A stretch of DNA of 64,000 nucleotides, from positions 1-64,000 of the forward strand of contig JAIXHJ010000016.1 of assembly GCA_030145845.1 (NCBI GenBank). The letters run 5' to 3'. Under the pieces are notes generated by a model. That model saw nothing but the letters and a program-made list of their open reading frames with translations, did not search any database and was not told the origin of the DNA. Below are positions 16,507 to 25,411 of the stretch, piece after piece (position 1 is the first letter of the stretch; each line of letters opens with the position of its first letter). Made by a program: the position numbers and the translations under genes. The stretch is from Pseudomonadota bacterium. GTDB lineage: Bacteria > Pseudomonadota > Gammaproteobacteria > Pseudomonadales > Oceanobacteraceae.

Positions 16507-17574
16507 ATGCCAAACCGTCACGGCGGGCGCAGTCATCAGACATCCGCAGCCAACCGCGCCTTTATCGGCACCGAGTACCTGGCCCAGCTGATTGAAATGC
16601 TGGCGCCACAGGGAATATCCACCGCTCAGCTGGCCCAGGGAACCGGACTGCCGGCGCGGACCCTGTCATCGCCACAGGAATTTATCTCCCCGCTGCAGTA
16701 TCACAAGGTTATTGAGAATGCGCTGGCACTGTCCGGTGACCCGCTGCTGGGGCTGGAACATGGCCGGCGGATGAACATCTCCAGCCATGGGTTTCTCGGC
16801 TTCGCCATTCTCGCCAGCGACAACCTCGGGCAGGCGCTGTCACTGGCAATCCGTTTTGCCCGCACCCGCACTCTGCTGGCCGATATCCGCTTTATGCAGG
16901 ATCAGGATACGGCGGTTATCCAGATCAACCGTCTGGCCGCCATGCCCAGCACCTTTGCCTTTGTGGTGCAGAACATCATTTCCACCTTCGTGACGATTGC
17001 GCGCTTTCTGACCCAGAACAGCGAAGAGCTGGCCGCGGTGGCCAAATTCACCGACGGACCCGCCTGTCCGCCACGCAGCTACGAACATGTGCTCGGTATT
17101 CCGGTGATGTTCAATCAGCCCCACAATCAGCTGTGCATCCCGGCCTGGCTGCTGGATACCCCGGTATCCACGGCCAATACCACGGCCCGCCGCATGGCCG
17201 AAGCGGAATGCGAAAAACTGCTCGCAGACCTCGACCGCGGCCAGGACCTGGTCACCCGTATACGGCGCAATATCGACCGCATGCAGGCCTTCCCCACGCT
17301 GACGGTCATGGCCACAACACTGGACTCCAGCCCCCGCACCATTAACCGCCAGCTGGCGCAGCTGAACACCACCTATCAGAATATTATTGACGAAGCACGG
17401 CGCGAACAGGCCCTGCATCTGCTGCTGGAAACGACCACTGGGGTAGAGGAAATATCCCAGCAGCTGGGCTACAACGACCCATCCAATTTCGGCCGCGCCT
17501 TCCGCCGCTGGATGGGCATGTCACCCCGCGATTTCCGTAAACAGATCAGAGAACAGCAACAGCAGGCCGGCTGA
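16507..17574 (+). CDS. AraC-family regulator (arabinose-binding-like domain)
   Basis: 355-residue transcription regulator. The N-terminal half (about 20-230) is the Arabinose_bd-type ligand domain (EHGRRMNISSHGFLGFAILAS near 85-105), the C-terminal half (about 250-350) carries two helix-turn-helix motifs ending NYNDPSNFGRAFRRWMG-like (LGYNDPSNFGRAFRRWMGM, about 320-338). It is divergent from fadD, so control of fatty-acid activation or related ester metabolism is a reasonable inference; the inducer is unknown. GGAGAGACAGGGA ribosome binding region precedes the start. Confidence 0.88.
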   Translation: MPNRHGGRSHQTSAANRAFIGTEYLAQLIEMLAPQGISTAQLAQGTGLPARTLSSPQEFISPLQYHKVIENALALSGDPLLGLEHGRRMNISSHGFLGFAILASDNLGQALSLAIRFARTRTLLADIRFMQDQDTAVIQINRLAAMPSTFAFVVQNIISTFVTIARFLTQNSEELAAVAKFTDGPACPPRSYEHVLGIPVMFNQPHNQLCIPAWLLDTPVSTANTTARRMAEAECEKLLADLDRGQDLVTRIRRNIDRMQAFPTLTVMATTLDSSPRTINRQLAQLNTTYQNIIDEARREQALHLLLETTTGVEEISQQLGYNDPSNFGRAFRRWMGMSPRDFRKQIREQQQQAG

Positions 17575-17665
17575 TAGTCTGCACCGCCGCAATGGTCGCC
17601 ACACCGGAACCTTAGGCGCATAATCGTATTCTCAGTGCCACCGTCAGCAGAAAGAGGACGACATC

Positions 17666-17920
17666 ATGGAACAACCGGTTCATACCCTGAATGGTCTGTT
17701 TGCCCAGCTCGGGCTGCCTGACAGCGATGAAGACATCGCTGTGTTTGTCGAACGCCACAAGCCGGTTGCCGCCGGCACCTATCTGTACCAGCTGGATATT
17801 TTCACCCCGTCACAGCAGGCCTTCCTGCAGGAAGCGCTGGAGGCGGATGCCGACTGGGCGGAAGTCATCGATGTGCTGGACGGAATGCTGCGCCACGAGG
17901 CGGATATACGCCCGGCCTGA
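17666..17920 (+). CDS. DUF2789 family protein
   Basis: 84-residue acidic soluble protein. It matches the DUF2789 pattern I recall: HTLNGLFAQLGLPDSDEDI (residues 7-25), HKPV in the middle, SQQAFLQEALEADADWAEVIDVLDGMLR toward the end. Function unknown. A strong AAAGAGGA ribosome binding site precedes the start. The next gene begins 81 bp later on the same strand. Confidence 0.8.
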   Translation: MEQPVHTLNGLFAQLGLPDSDEDIAVFVERHKPVAAGTYLYQLDIFTPSQQAFLQEALEADADWAEVIDVLDGMLRHEADIRPA

Positions 17921-18000
17921 ACCGTTACCGCGCCGGGCTTGCCTTCGCGCAGGTGCGGGAGTAGATTGCCGGCGACAACAGCCGGCCAGACAGGTTTCTT

Positions 18001-18456
18001 ATGCAGTATCCACATTTTATCGCCATTGATGGCAGCTCGTGGGAGCCCCACGCCCATCCGGTCGCCATTGCCTGGTCAATGGCCGATGGTCAGATCAAGA
18101 CCACCCTGATTCAGCCGGAAGACGACTGGGATGACTGGGATATCACGCTGCAGGATGTGCACGGTATTAACCCGGATACTCTATATCAGCTGGGGGAAAC
18201 CGTCTGGTCCGTAATCCGGGAACTGGAAAACGACCTCGAGCAGTCGTATCTGTTCAGCGATGATGCAGAGCGCTCCACCGATCTGCTGGATAAGCTTTAC
18301 GACGCCTGCCGCCGTGACCTGTCGCTGGAAATCATCCACTGCAGTGACGCCATTGATGGTGAACTGCCGGACAGCAGCGACATGCATTATCAGCCCTGTG
18401 ATGAACGGGTACGGCTGATGCTGCTGGCCTGGGCCGCCGCCAATAACGGTGACTGA
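18001..18456 (+). CDS. Putative DEDD exonuclease-fold protein
   Basis: 151-residue soluble acidic protein. The start FIAIDGSSWEPHAHPVAIAWSMADG resembles the ExoI strand of DnaQ/RNase-T-like 3'-5' exonucleases, followed by a segment like IQPEDDWDDWDITLQDVHGINPDTL (an alternative to the usual ...HGI... region), SDDAERSTDLLDKLYDA (about 81-97) in the ExoII place, and DERVRLMLLAWAA at the end. The second acid of the DxE motif is replaced (D-G-S-S), so catalysis is doubtful. Call is from pattern only. Confidence 0.5.
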   Translation: MQYPHFIAIDGSSWEPHAHPVAIAWSMADGQIKTTLIQPEDDWDDWDITLQDVHGINPDTLYQLGETVWSVIRELENDLEQSYLFSDDAERSTDLLDKLYDACRRDLSLEIIHCSDAIDGELPDSSDMHYQPCDERVRLMLLAWAAANNGD

Positions 18457-18564
18457 GCGTCATTTCTGTGGGGTTATTCGCTGACCCTTTGTTAACTGAT
18501 TGGCAGTATTGCGGCTCCGGGGCAGATTACACTGTGATGGTGTTTGTTCAGCCGGGGTCCGTCT

Positions 18565-19512
18565 ATGTCACCAGCATCTGCATTGTCTTTATTCAGTCAC
18601 GAAGAGCACAGCCAGGCCCTGCTCAGCGCCATCATTGATGACGCCATCTGCCAGCGGCAGCTGTTTCCTTCCGCCCGCGAACTGCGGGGCTTTACCCGTC
18701 ACAGCAACCGTAACCAGCAGCAGTTCAGCGTGCAGACGGATGCCGGCGCATTGTTTATCAAATGTCAGGACAGCAGTTACCTGCCGCATTTTGAGGCAGA
18801 GCAGGCGTGTCTGCTGCGCATGATGGAAACCCAGACGATTGCCGTCTGTGCCCCTCTGGCACTGGGGTGTACCCGGCTGGCGGACGCAGAATCCGTCTCC
18901 TATCTGATTCTGCAGCATATCCCGCTGGCCGTGCATGGCGACTGGTTCTCAGCCGGACAGCAGCTGGCACAGATGCACGCTCACACCAGTGCCGGTCAGT
19001 ATGGTTTTGAATGTACCACCTGGTGTGGGGAAACCGCACAGGACAACCGCTGGCAGGATAGCTGGTGCGGATTCTTTACCAATCAGCGGCTGCAGCCACT
19101 GTTGCGCCAGCTGGAAGAGAACGGCACTCCGGTTCCCCGCAGCGCACCTTTACTGGATTACAGCCGCCAGCGGCTACAGGGCCATCAGCCACCGGCTGCG
19201 CTGCTGCACGGCGATCTGTGGTCAGGCAATATCGGTTTTAATCCGGACCGCCAGCTGTCTTATCCGGTGCTGTATGATCCATCCTGCTACTACGGTGATG
19301 CGGAAACCGACCTCGCCATGTCCGAACTGTTCGGCCGCTTTCCGCGCAGATTTTACGATGGCTATGAAAGTGTGTGTAAGATTGACGCAGGCTATGAGCA
19401 ACGGCGCGACCTGTATCAGTTGTATCACCTGCTCAATCATGCGCTGCTGTTCGGCGGCAGTTATCTGGCTCAGGCCGGTGATCTGATTGATGCTATCCTG
19501 CAGCAGCAGTAA
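18565..19512 (+). CDS. Fructosamine/ketosamine-3-kinase family protein
   Basis: Small aminoglycoside-phosphotransferase-like kinase; family members phosphorylate the sugar of glycated proteins or amines so that it is released. 315 aa from the ATG at 18565 (a TTG seven codons upstream is less likely). Seen: nucleotide-binding Lys in LFIKC (about 64-68), catalytic loop LLHGDLWSGNIGF (about 214-226) with Asp and Asn, and the metal-binding DPSCYYGDAETDLAMSELFG (starting near 238), all diagnostic for the fructosamine kinase group. Not in an obvious operon. Confidence 0.88.
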   Translation: MSPASALSLFSHEEHSQALLSAIIDDAICQRQLFPSARELRGFTRHSNRNQQQFSVQTDAGALFIKCQDSSYLPHFEAEQACLLRMMETQTIAVCAPLALGCTRLADAESVSYLILQHIPLAVHGDWFSAGQQLAQMHAHTSAGQYGFECTTWCGETAQDNRWQDSWCGFFTNQRLQPLLRQLEENGTPVPRSAPLLDYSRQRLQGHQPPAALLHGDLWSGNIGFNPDRQLSYPVLYDPSCYYGDAETDLAMSELFGRFPRRFYDGYESVCKIDAGYEQRRDLYQLYHLLNHALLFGGSYLAQAGDLIDAILQQQ

Positions 19513-19559
19513 CGGCACGACCAGCGGAGACGGCAATCCCGCCTCCGGCAAGCGCTGGG

Positions 19560-20198
19560 TTATGGATTCAGGCGTTGTTTGTGCCAGCCATCCGCCGCCC
19601 GGAGAAACTCCACCCGGTCATGCAGACGGTGTTCACCGCCCTGCCAGAACTCCATCCGTTGTGGCCGCAGGCGGTATCCCCCCCAGTAATCCGGCAGCGG
19701 CACTTCACCCTGCCCATAACGGGTATTGACCTCGGCAAAACGGCCTTCCAGCGCCTCACGATCGGCAACCGGCCGGCTCTGGGCTGAGGCCCAGGCTCCC
19801 AGCTGACTTTCGCGCGGACGGGAATGAAAGTATTCGGCACTGGCTGCGCGGCTGATTTTTTCCACGCTGCCCTGTATCTCGACCTGACGTTCCAGATTCA
19901 TCCAGAAAAAATGCAGGCTGGCTTTGCCGTTGGCAGCAAAATGCTGGCCTTTGTGGCTGTCATAATTGGTGAAAAAGACAAAGCCGTCTTCGTCATAAGC
20001 TTTCAGCAGCAGCACCCGCTGCCAGGGCTGACCGCTCTCATCCACACTGGCAACCGTCATGATGGTCGGCTCCAGCGGGTCGGTACCACGGTATTGCTCA
20101 AACCACGCATGAAACTGTGTCATCGGATCGTCGGCACAGGTTTTTTCATCCAGCCGGCCCTGTGTGTACTGACGGCGGATATCGCCCAGATTTACCAT
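19560..20198 (-). CDS. pdxH: Pyridoxine/pyridoxamine 5'-phosphate oxidase
   Basis: FMN enzyme that makes pyridoxal 5'-phosphate, using oxygen. Start at 20198 (MVNLGDIRRQYTQG) chosen because GGAG lies 7 nt upstream and homologues begin with this segment; the longer frame adds 21 residues. Seen: QRVLLLKAYDEDGFVFFTNYDSHKG (FMN binding), RPRESQLGAWASAQS (about 127-141), YWGGYRLRP and the ending RLNP typical of PdxH. 212 aa, full length. It is divergent from the RDD protein. Confidence 0.95.
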   Translation of the reverse strand: MVNLGDIRRQYTQGRLDEKTCADDPMTQFHAWFEQYRGTDPLEPTIMTVASVDESGQPWQRVLLLKAYDEDGFVFFTNYDSHKGQHFAANGKASLHFFWMNLERQVEIQGSVEKISRAASAEYFHSRPRESQLGAWASAQSRPVADREALEGRFAEVNTRYGQGEVPLPDYWGGYRLRPQRMEFWQGGEHRLHDRVEFLRAADGWHKQRLNP

Positions 20199-20360
20199 AA
20201 CTAACTCCTGCCAGCCCGGAGGCTGCTGTTCATTTATTTCAATTATGCCCGCTCGCCGCACCTGGCGGATTGATCTGCGCCGTCCTGCCCTCAGGTGCTG
20301 TCAGCGTGCGGCTTCTGGTATGATCCGCGCCGGAACAGCGCGAAATACTCCGGAGAGCCC

Positions 20361-20816
20361 ATGCCATCTGATCAGAACTACCCGACAGCCCCCCTCACCC
20401 GCCGCCTGGCTGCACTGGCGTATGACGGCCTTATTCTGGTTGCGCTTTATATTATCCTCGGCGGACTGCTGGTGACCCTGATCTCAAAACTGGCCGAGGG
20501 TGGCGATGATATGCTGCGCCTGTCACCGGCCACAGCGGCATCACTGTTTTATATCATCTGCTTTCTGTATTACAGCCATTCATGGCGCCGTGGCGGTCAG
20601 ACCGTGGGGATGAAATCCTGGCGTATTAAAGTCATCAGTGAATACAAGCCTGAGGTCACCCTGAGCCAGTGTATGCTGCGCAGCGCCATCGGCTTTTTTT
20701 CCATTCTCGCCGCCGGTCTGGGCTTTCTGTGGATGCTGTTCGATAAAAAACAGCAGACCTGGCATGACAAGGCTTCCATGACCCGGGTGATTTATCTGCC
20801 GAAAAATATGGACTGA
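20361..20816 (+). CDS. RDD-family membrane protein
   Basis: 151-residue inner membrane protein with the RDD domain: R at 17 and D at about 23 in the first helix (RRLAALAYDGLILVALYIIL), a second helix (about 57-72) and a third (about 112-130). Start at 20361 with CGGAGAG in front. The middle holds TVGMKSWRIKV, the usual second signature. Family members have been linked to ion or small molecule transport, but function is not settled. Ends in a terminator shared with lptG. Confidence 0.88.
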   Translation: MPSDQNYPTAPLTRRLAALAYDGLILVALYIILGGLLVTLISKLAEGGDDMLRLSPATAASLFYIICFLYYSHSWRRGGQTVGMKSWRIKVISEYKPEVTLSQCMLRSAIGFFSILAAGLGFLWMLFDKKQQTWHDKASMTRVIYLPKNMD

Positions 20817-20834
20817 AGCCGGCTCAGCCGGCTT
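20816..20834. terminator. Shared terminator of RDD gene and lptG
   Basis: AAGCCGGC-tca-GCCGGCTT, then TT. The 8-bp stem begins at the RDD stop codon and its loop contains the lptG stop, so the two convergent genes share one compact hairpin. Confidence 0.7.
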
Positions 20835-21888
20835 TTCTCATCAGCAGCACACCCGCAGCAAAACAGCCTCCGATCGGAATGATGCTGGCCCAGATCGGGG
20901 CAAAGCCGAACACAATAGAAGCCGGTGCCAGCAGTTCCTCGGCGTATTTATACACCAGTCCTACCAGAATGCCGGAAAAGATCCGATAGCCCGGAGTCAC
21001 CGCCCGCAGCGGCCCGAAAATAAAGGAAATACCCAGCACCACCAGCGCGAATGTCCCCAGCGGCTGGGTCACCTTACGCCAGAAAGACAGCAGGTAATTA
21101 TCTGCGTTGAGGCCCTGTTTCTGCAGATAGCCGGCGTAACTGAACAGGCCGGAAATCGACATATCACGCGGCTCCACCATCACCACACTGAGACTGTCCG
21201 GCGACAGTTCAGTTTTCCAGTTGATGTTATCCAGATGGCTGACACGGGTGCTGTCTGCAGCGAGAAAAACATCGTTAACGTCTTCCATCTGCCAGTGTGA
21301 ACGCTGATAGATGGCACGCCGGGCAGTCCGCACGCGCTGCAGTTCGTGTTCATCATCAAACTGGTAAAGAGTAACCCCGTGCAGTACGCCGCCCGGTTCC
21401 ACCGCGGTAAAGCGCATAAAGTCATTGCCTTCCCGGTGCCAGTAACCCTTACCTTTATTGGACAACAGATCTCCCCGCCCCTGAGCGACCGCTTTCTGTG
21501 ACTGGGCAATACGCTCCAGCGCCGGAATGGCAAACTCAGCCACCAGCAGGCTGAGAATCATCAGCAACGCCATCGGCTTCAGCACGGCCATGCTGATGCG
21601 TGCCACCGACACGCCGGCCGCCCGCATCACCGTCAGCTCACTGTTGGCGGCCATACTGCCGAGGCCGGCAAGGCAGCCGATCAGGCACGCCATCGGCATA
21701 TATTCATAGGCACGGCGGGGCAGACGCAGCCCCATAAATTCCAGTGCCTGCAGAAACTGATAGTCACCCTTCAGCTGGTCCAGTTCATCGACCAGGGTAA
21801 AAATCGCATCCAGCCCGACGATCACCACAATGACCACCAGCGTGGCCATAAAAACATTACGCGCGATGTAAGAATCGAGTTGTCTCAT
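20824..21888 (-). CDS. lptG: LPS export permease LptG
   Basis: One of the two inner membrane subunits of the LptB2FG transporter that lifts lipopolysaccharide out of the inner membrane. 354 aa from the ATG at 21888: helices at about 12-32, 60-80 and 98-120, a periplasmic jellyroll in the middle, then three C-terminal helices (about 270-345). MRQLDSYIARNVF is the usual LptG start. Its ATG shares one base with the lptF stop (TGATG), so the two are translationally coupled. Confidence 0.93.
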   Translation of the reverse strand: MRQLDSYIARNVFMATLVVIVVIVGLDAIFTLVDELDQLKGDYQFLQALEFMGLRLPRRAYEYMPMACLIGCLAGLGSMAANSELTVMRAAGVSVARISMAVLKPMALLMILSLLVAEFAIPALERIAQSQKAVAQGRGDLLSNKGKGYWHREGNDFMRFTAVEPGGVLHGVTLYQFDDEHELQRVRTARRAIYQRSHWQMEDVNDVFLAADSTRVSHLDNINWKTELSPDSLSVVMVEPRDMSISGLFSYAGYLQKQGLNADNYLLSFWRKVTQPLGTFALVVLGISFIFGPLRAVTPGYRIFSGILVGLVYKYAEELLAPASIVFGFAPIWASIIPIGGCFAAGVLLMRKAG

Positions 21889-22958
21889 CAGAGTTTTTTC
21901 ACCTTGCGCCGGCGCAGATATTCCGGCAACAGCAGTAATCCGGCGCCAATCAGCAGATAAACAATATGCAGACTCCACAGACCGATCACCGGGCTGAGGG
22001 TCCGTTTTTCAATCATGCCGGTCATGGCAATCAACAGTGAGATATACACCATAAACAGCACAATGGCCGGAAACAGCCGGGCAAAACGCCCCTGCCGCGG
22101 ATTAACCTTCGACAGCGGGAAAGCAATCAGCGTCAGAATAGGCACCATCAGAATCAGGGAAATTCGCCACTGCAGCTGCGCCTGATGTTTGGGATCGGAG
22201 GAACCGATCAGATCCAGTGTCGGCACCGCTTCCTTACGCAGCTTGCGACGCTCTTCCGGCTCTTCGGCAATTTTTACCCCGTAAAGACCGAAATCCAGTA
22301 CCTGCAGTTCCGGGGAATTCGGAGTCAGATCATAGCGGCGGCCATTGTGCAGCTCGAGAAAACGCGATCCGGTTTCATCACTGACATACTGGGTACCGGT
22401 TTCAGCCAGTAACAGCGTATTGCCGTCAGCAATAAACACCTGATGCATCTGCGTTTTATCATCCGACAGAGCTTCGGTATAGGTCACACGGGTACCTTTG
22501 GCTGCACTCTGAAAACGCCCCGGCGCCAGCAGTTCAAACTCCGACATCTGCGCCTGTTTTTTGTACAGGCTTTCCATTTTCTGTGCGCCCCAGGGGCTCA
22601 GTATCAGGGTAAAGCTGGCCACCAGCGCCATCAGGAAAGCGGCCGGAATCAGGGTGTACCCCAACAGCTTACGGTCTGAAAAACCGGTGGCGGTCAGCAC
22701 CGTCATTTCGCTTTCCGCGTACAGGCGCCCGTAAGTCAGCAGAATCGAGATAAACAGCGCCAGCGGCAGAATCATTTCCAGAAACGATGGCAGGCGCAGC
22801 AGCAGTGTGAAAAACACAATCTCAAGCGACACTTCACCGGCCGCCGCCGCTGCCAGCTGCTGAATCAGACGTCCGCTCATCAGGATCATCAGCAGCACCG
22901 TCGTAACGGCGACCAGGGAACCGGCCAGTTCCCGGGCCAGATAACGGAAAAGAATCAA
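21888..22958 (-). CDS. lptF: LPS export permease LptF
   Basis: Partner of LptG in the LPS exporter. No ATG fits the conserved start; I choose TTG at 22958 because LILFRYLARELAG corresponds to the usual family start (IIxRYLxRE) and AAGG lies 8 nt upstream. The open frame upstream (40 codons) is not protein-like. 356 aa: helices near 15-35, 55-80 and 100-120, periplasmic beta domain, three C-terminal helices near 265-345. Divergent from pepA with a 152-bp gap, a common arrangement in gammaproteobacteria. Confidence 0.92.
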   Translation of the reverse strand: MILFRYLARELAGSLVAVTTVLLMILMSGRLIQQLAAAAAGEVSLEIVFFTLLLRLPSFLEMILPLALFISILLTYGRLYAESEMTVLTATGFSDRKLLGYTLIPAAFLMALVASFTLILSPWGAQKMESLYKKQAQMSEFELLAPGRFQSAAKGTRVTYTEALSDDKTQMHQVFIADGNTLLLAETGTQYVSDETGSRFLELHNGRRYDLTPNSPELQVLDFGLYGVKIAEEPEERRKLRKEAVPTLDLIGSSDPKHQAQLQWRISLILMVPILTLIAFPLSKVNPRQGRFARLFPAIVLFMVYISLLIAMTGMIEKRTLSPVIGLWSLHIVYLLIGAGLLLLPEYLRRRKVKKL

Positions 22959-23110
22959 ATTGACTACCTTAATAAATGCAAACAGATGTGTTCCGGCCTT
23001 GATTTTCGTACACTTGAACACATCTTTTATGACTGATCGCCGGCTTTCGTCCTGAACTCTGACCGGTGACAGCCTCATCTTATCCCGACGAATGTCCTCC
23101 AGGAGCCAGC

Positions 23111-24574
23111 ATGCAATACCAGATTTCCCAGAATTCTGCCGCCGAAGTTCAAGCCAGCTGTATTGTGGTCACTCTCGACCAGTCAGGCAAGCTGTCAGAC
23201 GCTGCCCGTGTCATTGATCAGGCCTCAGCCGGCTTCCTCAGCGCCCGCGTCGACGCCAGAGATATCGAAGGCAAAAAAGCCCAGACCCTGCTGCTGCCGG
23301 CAGTGCCTGGTATTCAGGCACAGCGCGTCCTGCTGGCCGGTATTGGCAAGGACACCCCGGACGCCACCGGCGCCATAAAAGTTCTGCAGGCGATTGCTGC
23401 CGCCACCAAAAACATTGACGGCGGCATTGTACTGGCTCTGGGCGAACTGGCCAGTACCGATCTGCCGGAAAGCTGGTGGGCGGAACAGGCAGCCATCGCC
23501 TTCGGGAACGCCCAGTACCGCTTCAGCGAAACCAAAAGCAAAGCCGGTGATGAGGAACCAGCCCGCCAGCCGCAGAGCCTGACCTGGCTGGGCAGCGATG
23601 TATCCGCCGCCCTCAGCCGGGGCGATGCCATCGCTCAGGGCGTCAGCTTCGCCCGTGAACTGGGCAATATGCCGCCAAATATCTGCACCCCGACGTATCT
23701 TGCTGTGCAGGCAGAAATGCTGGCCGCCGATGGCCTGGAAGTCACTGTCCTGGATGAGGAAGAACTGGAAAAAATGGGCGCCGGCGCCTTTGTTTCCGTC
23801 GCCAAAGGTTCGTCTGAGCCGGGCAAAATGATCGTGATGAAATACAACGGCGCCGGCAGTAACGCCCCGGCGCATATGATTCTCGGCAAAGGCATCACCT
23901 TTGATACCGGTGGTATCAGCCTCAAGCCCGGCGCCAAAATGGACGAAATGAAATACGATATGTGTGGTGCCGCGTCGGTCTTCGGCACCATGAAAACCCT
24001 GCTGGCCCTGAAGCCGGCGATCAACGTCATCGGCATGGTCACCAGTGCGGAAAACATGCCGGCCGGCAACGCCAGCAAACCCGGCGACGTGGTGACGTCC
24101 CTGTCCGGCAAAACCATCGAAATCCTCAACACCGATGCGGAAGGCCGTCTGGTGCTGTGTGATGCCCTCACCTACGGCATCGATCACTTCAAACCGGCCT
24201 CTGTCGTCGATATCGCCACCCTCACCGGTGCCTGTATGGCCGCGCTGGGCGAAGTGAACTCCGGACTGTTTACCCAGGACGAAGCACTGGCTGCCGAACT
24301 GCAGAATGCCGCAGAATACTCCTGTGACAAAGTCTGGCGCCTGCCGCTGGAAGACGACTATCAGGAACTGCTGGATTCCAATTTCGCGGACATGGCAAAC
24401 ATTGGTGGTCCGCTGGCGGGGGCCACCACCGCGGCCTGTTTCCTGTCACGCTTCACCGAAGGCACCCCATGGGCGCATCTGGATATTGCCGGCACGGCCT
24501 GGACCGGCGGTAAAGCCAAAGGCGCAACCGGACGCCCGGTGCCTCTGCTGGTGAACTATCTGCTGGCTAAATAA
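23111..24574 (+). CDS. pepA: Leucyl aminopeptidase PepA
   Basis: Two-metal M17 aminopeptidase, hexameric in the family, removing N-terminal Leu and other residues. Metal and catalytic residues are visible: Lys260 and Asp265 in GKGITFDTGG, Asp283 in KYDMCGA, and NTDAEGRL (340-347) with the Asp/Glu pair and catalytic Arg. 487 aa from the ATG at 23111, with CAGGAG 6 nt in front. In E. coli PepA also binds DNA; nothing here shows this. Ends in a strong terminator. Confidence 0.96.
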   Translation: MQYQISQNSAAEVQASCIVVTLDQSGKLSDAARVIDQASAGFLSARVDARDIEGKKAQTLLLPAVPGIQAQRVLLAGIGKDTPDATGAIKVLQAIAAATKNIDGGIVLALGELASTDLPESWWAEQAAIAFGNAQYRFSETKSKAGDEEPARQPQSLTWLGSDVSAALSRGDAIAQGVSFARELGNMPPNICTPTYLAVQAEMLAADGLEVTVLDEEELEKMGAGAFVSVAKGSSEPGKMIVMKYNGAGSNAPAHMILGKGITFDTGGISLKPGAKMDEMKYDMCGAASVFGTMKTLLALKPAINVIGMVTSAENMPAGNASKPGDVVTSLSGKTIEILNTDAEGRLVLCDALTYGIDHFKPASVVDIATLTGACMAALGEVNSGLFTQDEALAAELQNAAEYSCDKVWRLPLEDDYQELLDSNFADMANIGGPLAGATTAACFLSRFTEGTPWAHLDIAGTAWTGGKAKGATGRPVPLLVNYLLAK

Positions 24575-24596
24575 CACGTCATTCAGCCGCTGCATA

Positions 24597-24627
24597 ACAG
24601 CCCCTGAAACTCAGTTTCAGGGGCTGT
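24597..24627 (+). terminator. Terminator after pepA
   Basis: Perfect 15-bp stem (24597-24611 / 24613-24627) followed by TTGTTTCT, 22 bp past the pepA stop. Confidence 0.9.
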
Positions 24628-24742
24628 TTGTTTCTGTATTCCCTGCTTTGTGGCACATCCGGCCTGATTTCTGCGGCCGGGCACTGCTAACATCCTGCTG
24701 TCCCGCTCAGATATAACGACAACAACCATAACGGAAACGCTT

Positions 24743-25405
24743 ATGTCACTGACCGATATTCTCAATAACCGCTACTCAGTCCGGGCATTCAGAAAAGACC
24801 CTGTCGACCAGGCCATGCTGGAAACGATTTTCAGCGCTGCCCAGCGCGCGCCGTCGAACTGTAACGTCCAGCCCTGGCAGACCTACGTCGTGTCCGGCAG
24901 TCAAAAAGATGAACTGAAAAATCTGCTGGTTGCGACCGTGATGAAGCAGCAGCAACCGGCACCGGATTTTAACTGGCAGGTTGCCTACCAGGGCATTCAC
25001 CGCGAACGCCAGTTTGGTTCCGCTGCAGCCCTGTACAGTGCCATGGGCATTGAGCGTGACGATAAAATGAAGCGCAATATGGCGATGCTGCGTAACTGGG
25101 CCTTCTTTGATGCCCCGCACGTTGCCTTTTTCACCATGGATAAATATCTGGATATCATGGGCGCCGTGGATATTGGTATTTACGCCCAGACGCTGACGCT
25201 GCTGCTGAAAGAACAGGGAATCGACAGCTGTATGCAGGGCGCGCTGGGACAGTTCCCGCAGCCGCTGCATGACTTCCTGCAACTGCCGGAAGGCCGCGGT
25301 ATTCTGTTTGGCATGTCGTTCGGCTATGCCGATGATAGCGCCGACGCCAACAAATGCCGCACAGAGCGCGCGGCACTGGAAGACGCGGTGACCTTTATCG
25401 GCTGA
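24743..25405 (+). CDS. Nitroreductase-family flavoprotein
   Basis: FMN-dependent NAD(P)H oxidoreductase of about the usual length (220 aa). Family features: NRYSVRAFRKDPVD (residues 8-21) with the FMN-phosphate contact RxSxR, AAQRAPSNCNVQPWQTYVV (about 32-50), and a C-terminal GMSFGYADDSADANKCRTERAALED with the conserved final flavin-contact region. Substrate unknown (nitroaromatics, quinones or flavin). Single gene, after the pepA terminator; it nearly touches the convergent HEPN-like gene (6 bp). Confidence 0.88.
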   Translation: MSLTDILNNRYSVRAFRKDPVDQAMLETIFSAAQRAPSNCNVQPWQTYVVSGSQKDELKNLLVATVMKQQQPAPDFNWQVAYQGIHRERQFGSAAALYSAMGIERDDKMKRNMAMLRNWAFFDAPHVAFFTMDKYLDIMGAVDIGIYAQTLTLLLKEQGIDSCMQGALGQFPQPLHDFLQLPEGRGILFGMSFGYADDSADANKCRTERAALEDAVTFIG

Positions 25406-25411
25406 TCACCC

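Noticed and set aside
18544-18564. TTG start of the fructosamine-kinase-like gene seven codons upstream
   Set aside because: The ATG at 18565 is better placed for the family's N terminus, though the upstream start cannot be fully excluded.
22959-23078. 40-codon upstream extension of lptF
   Set aside because: It is not membrane-protein-like and runs into the pepA upstream region; the TTG at 22958 with AAGG in front fits the family start.
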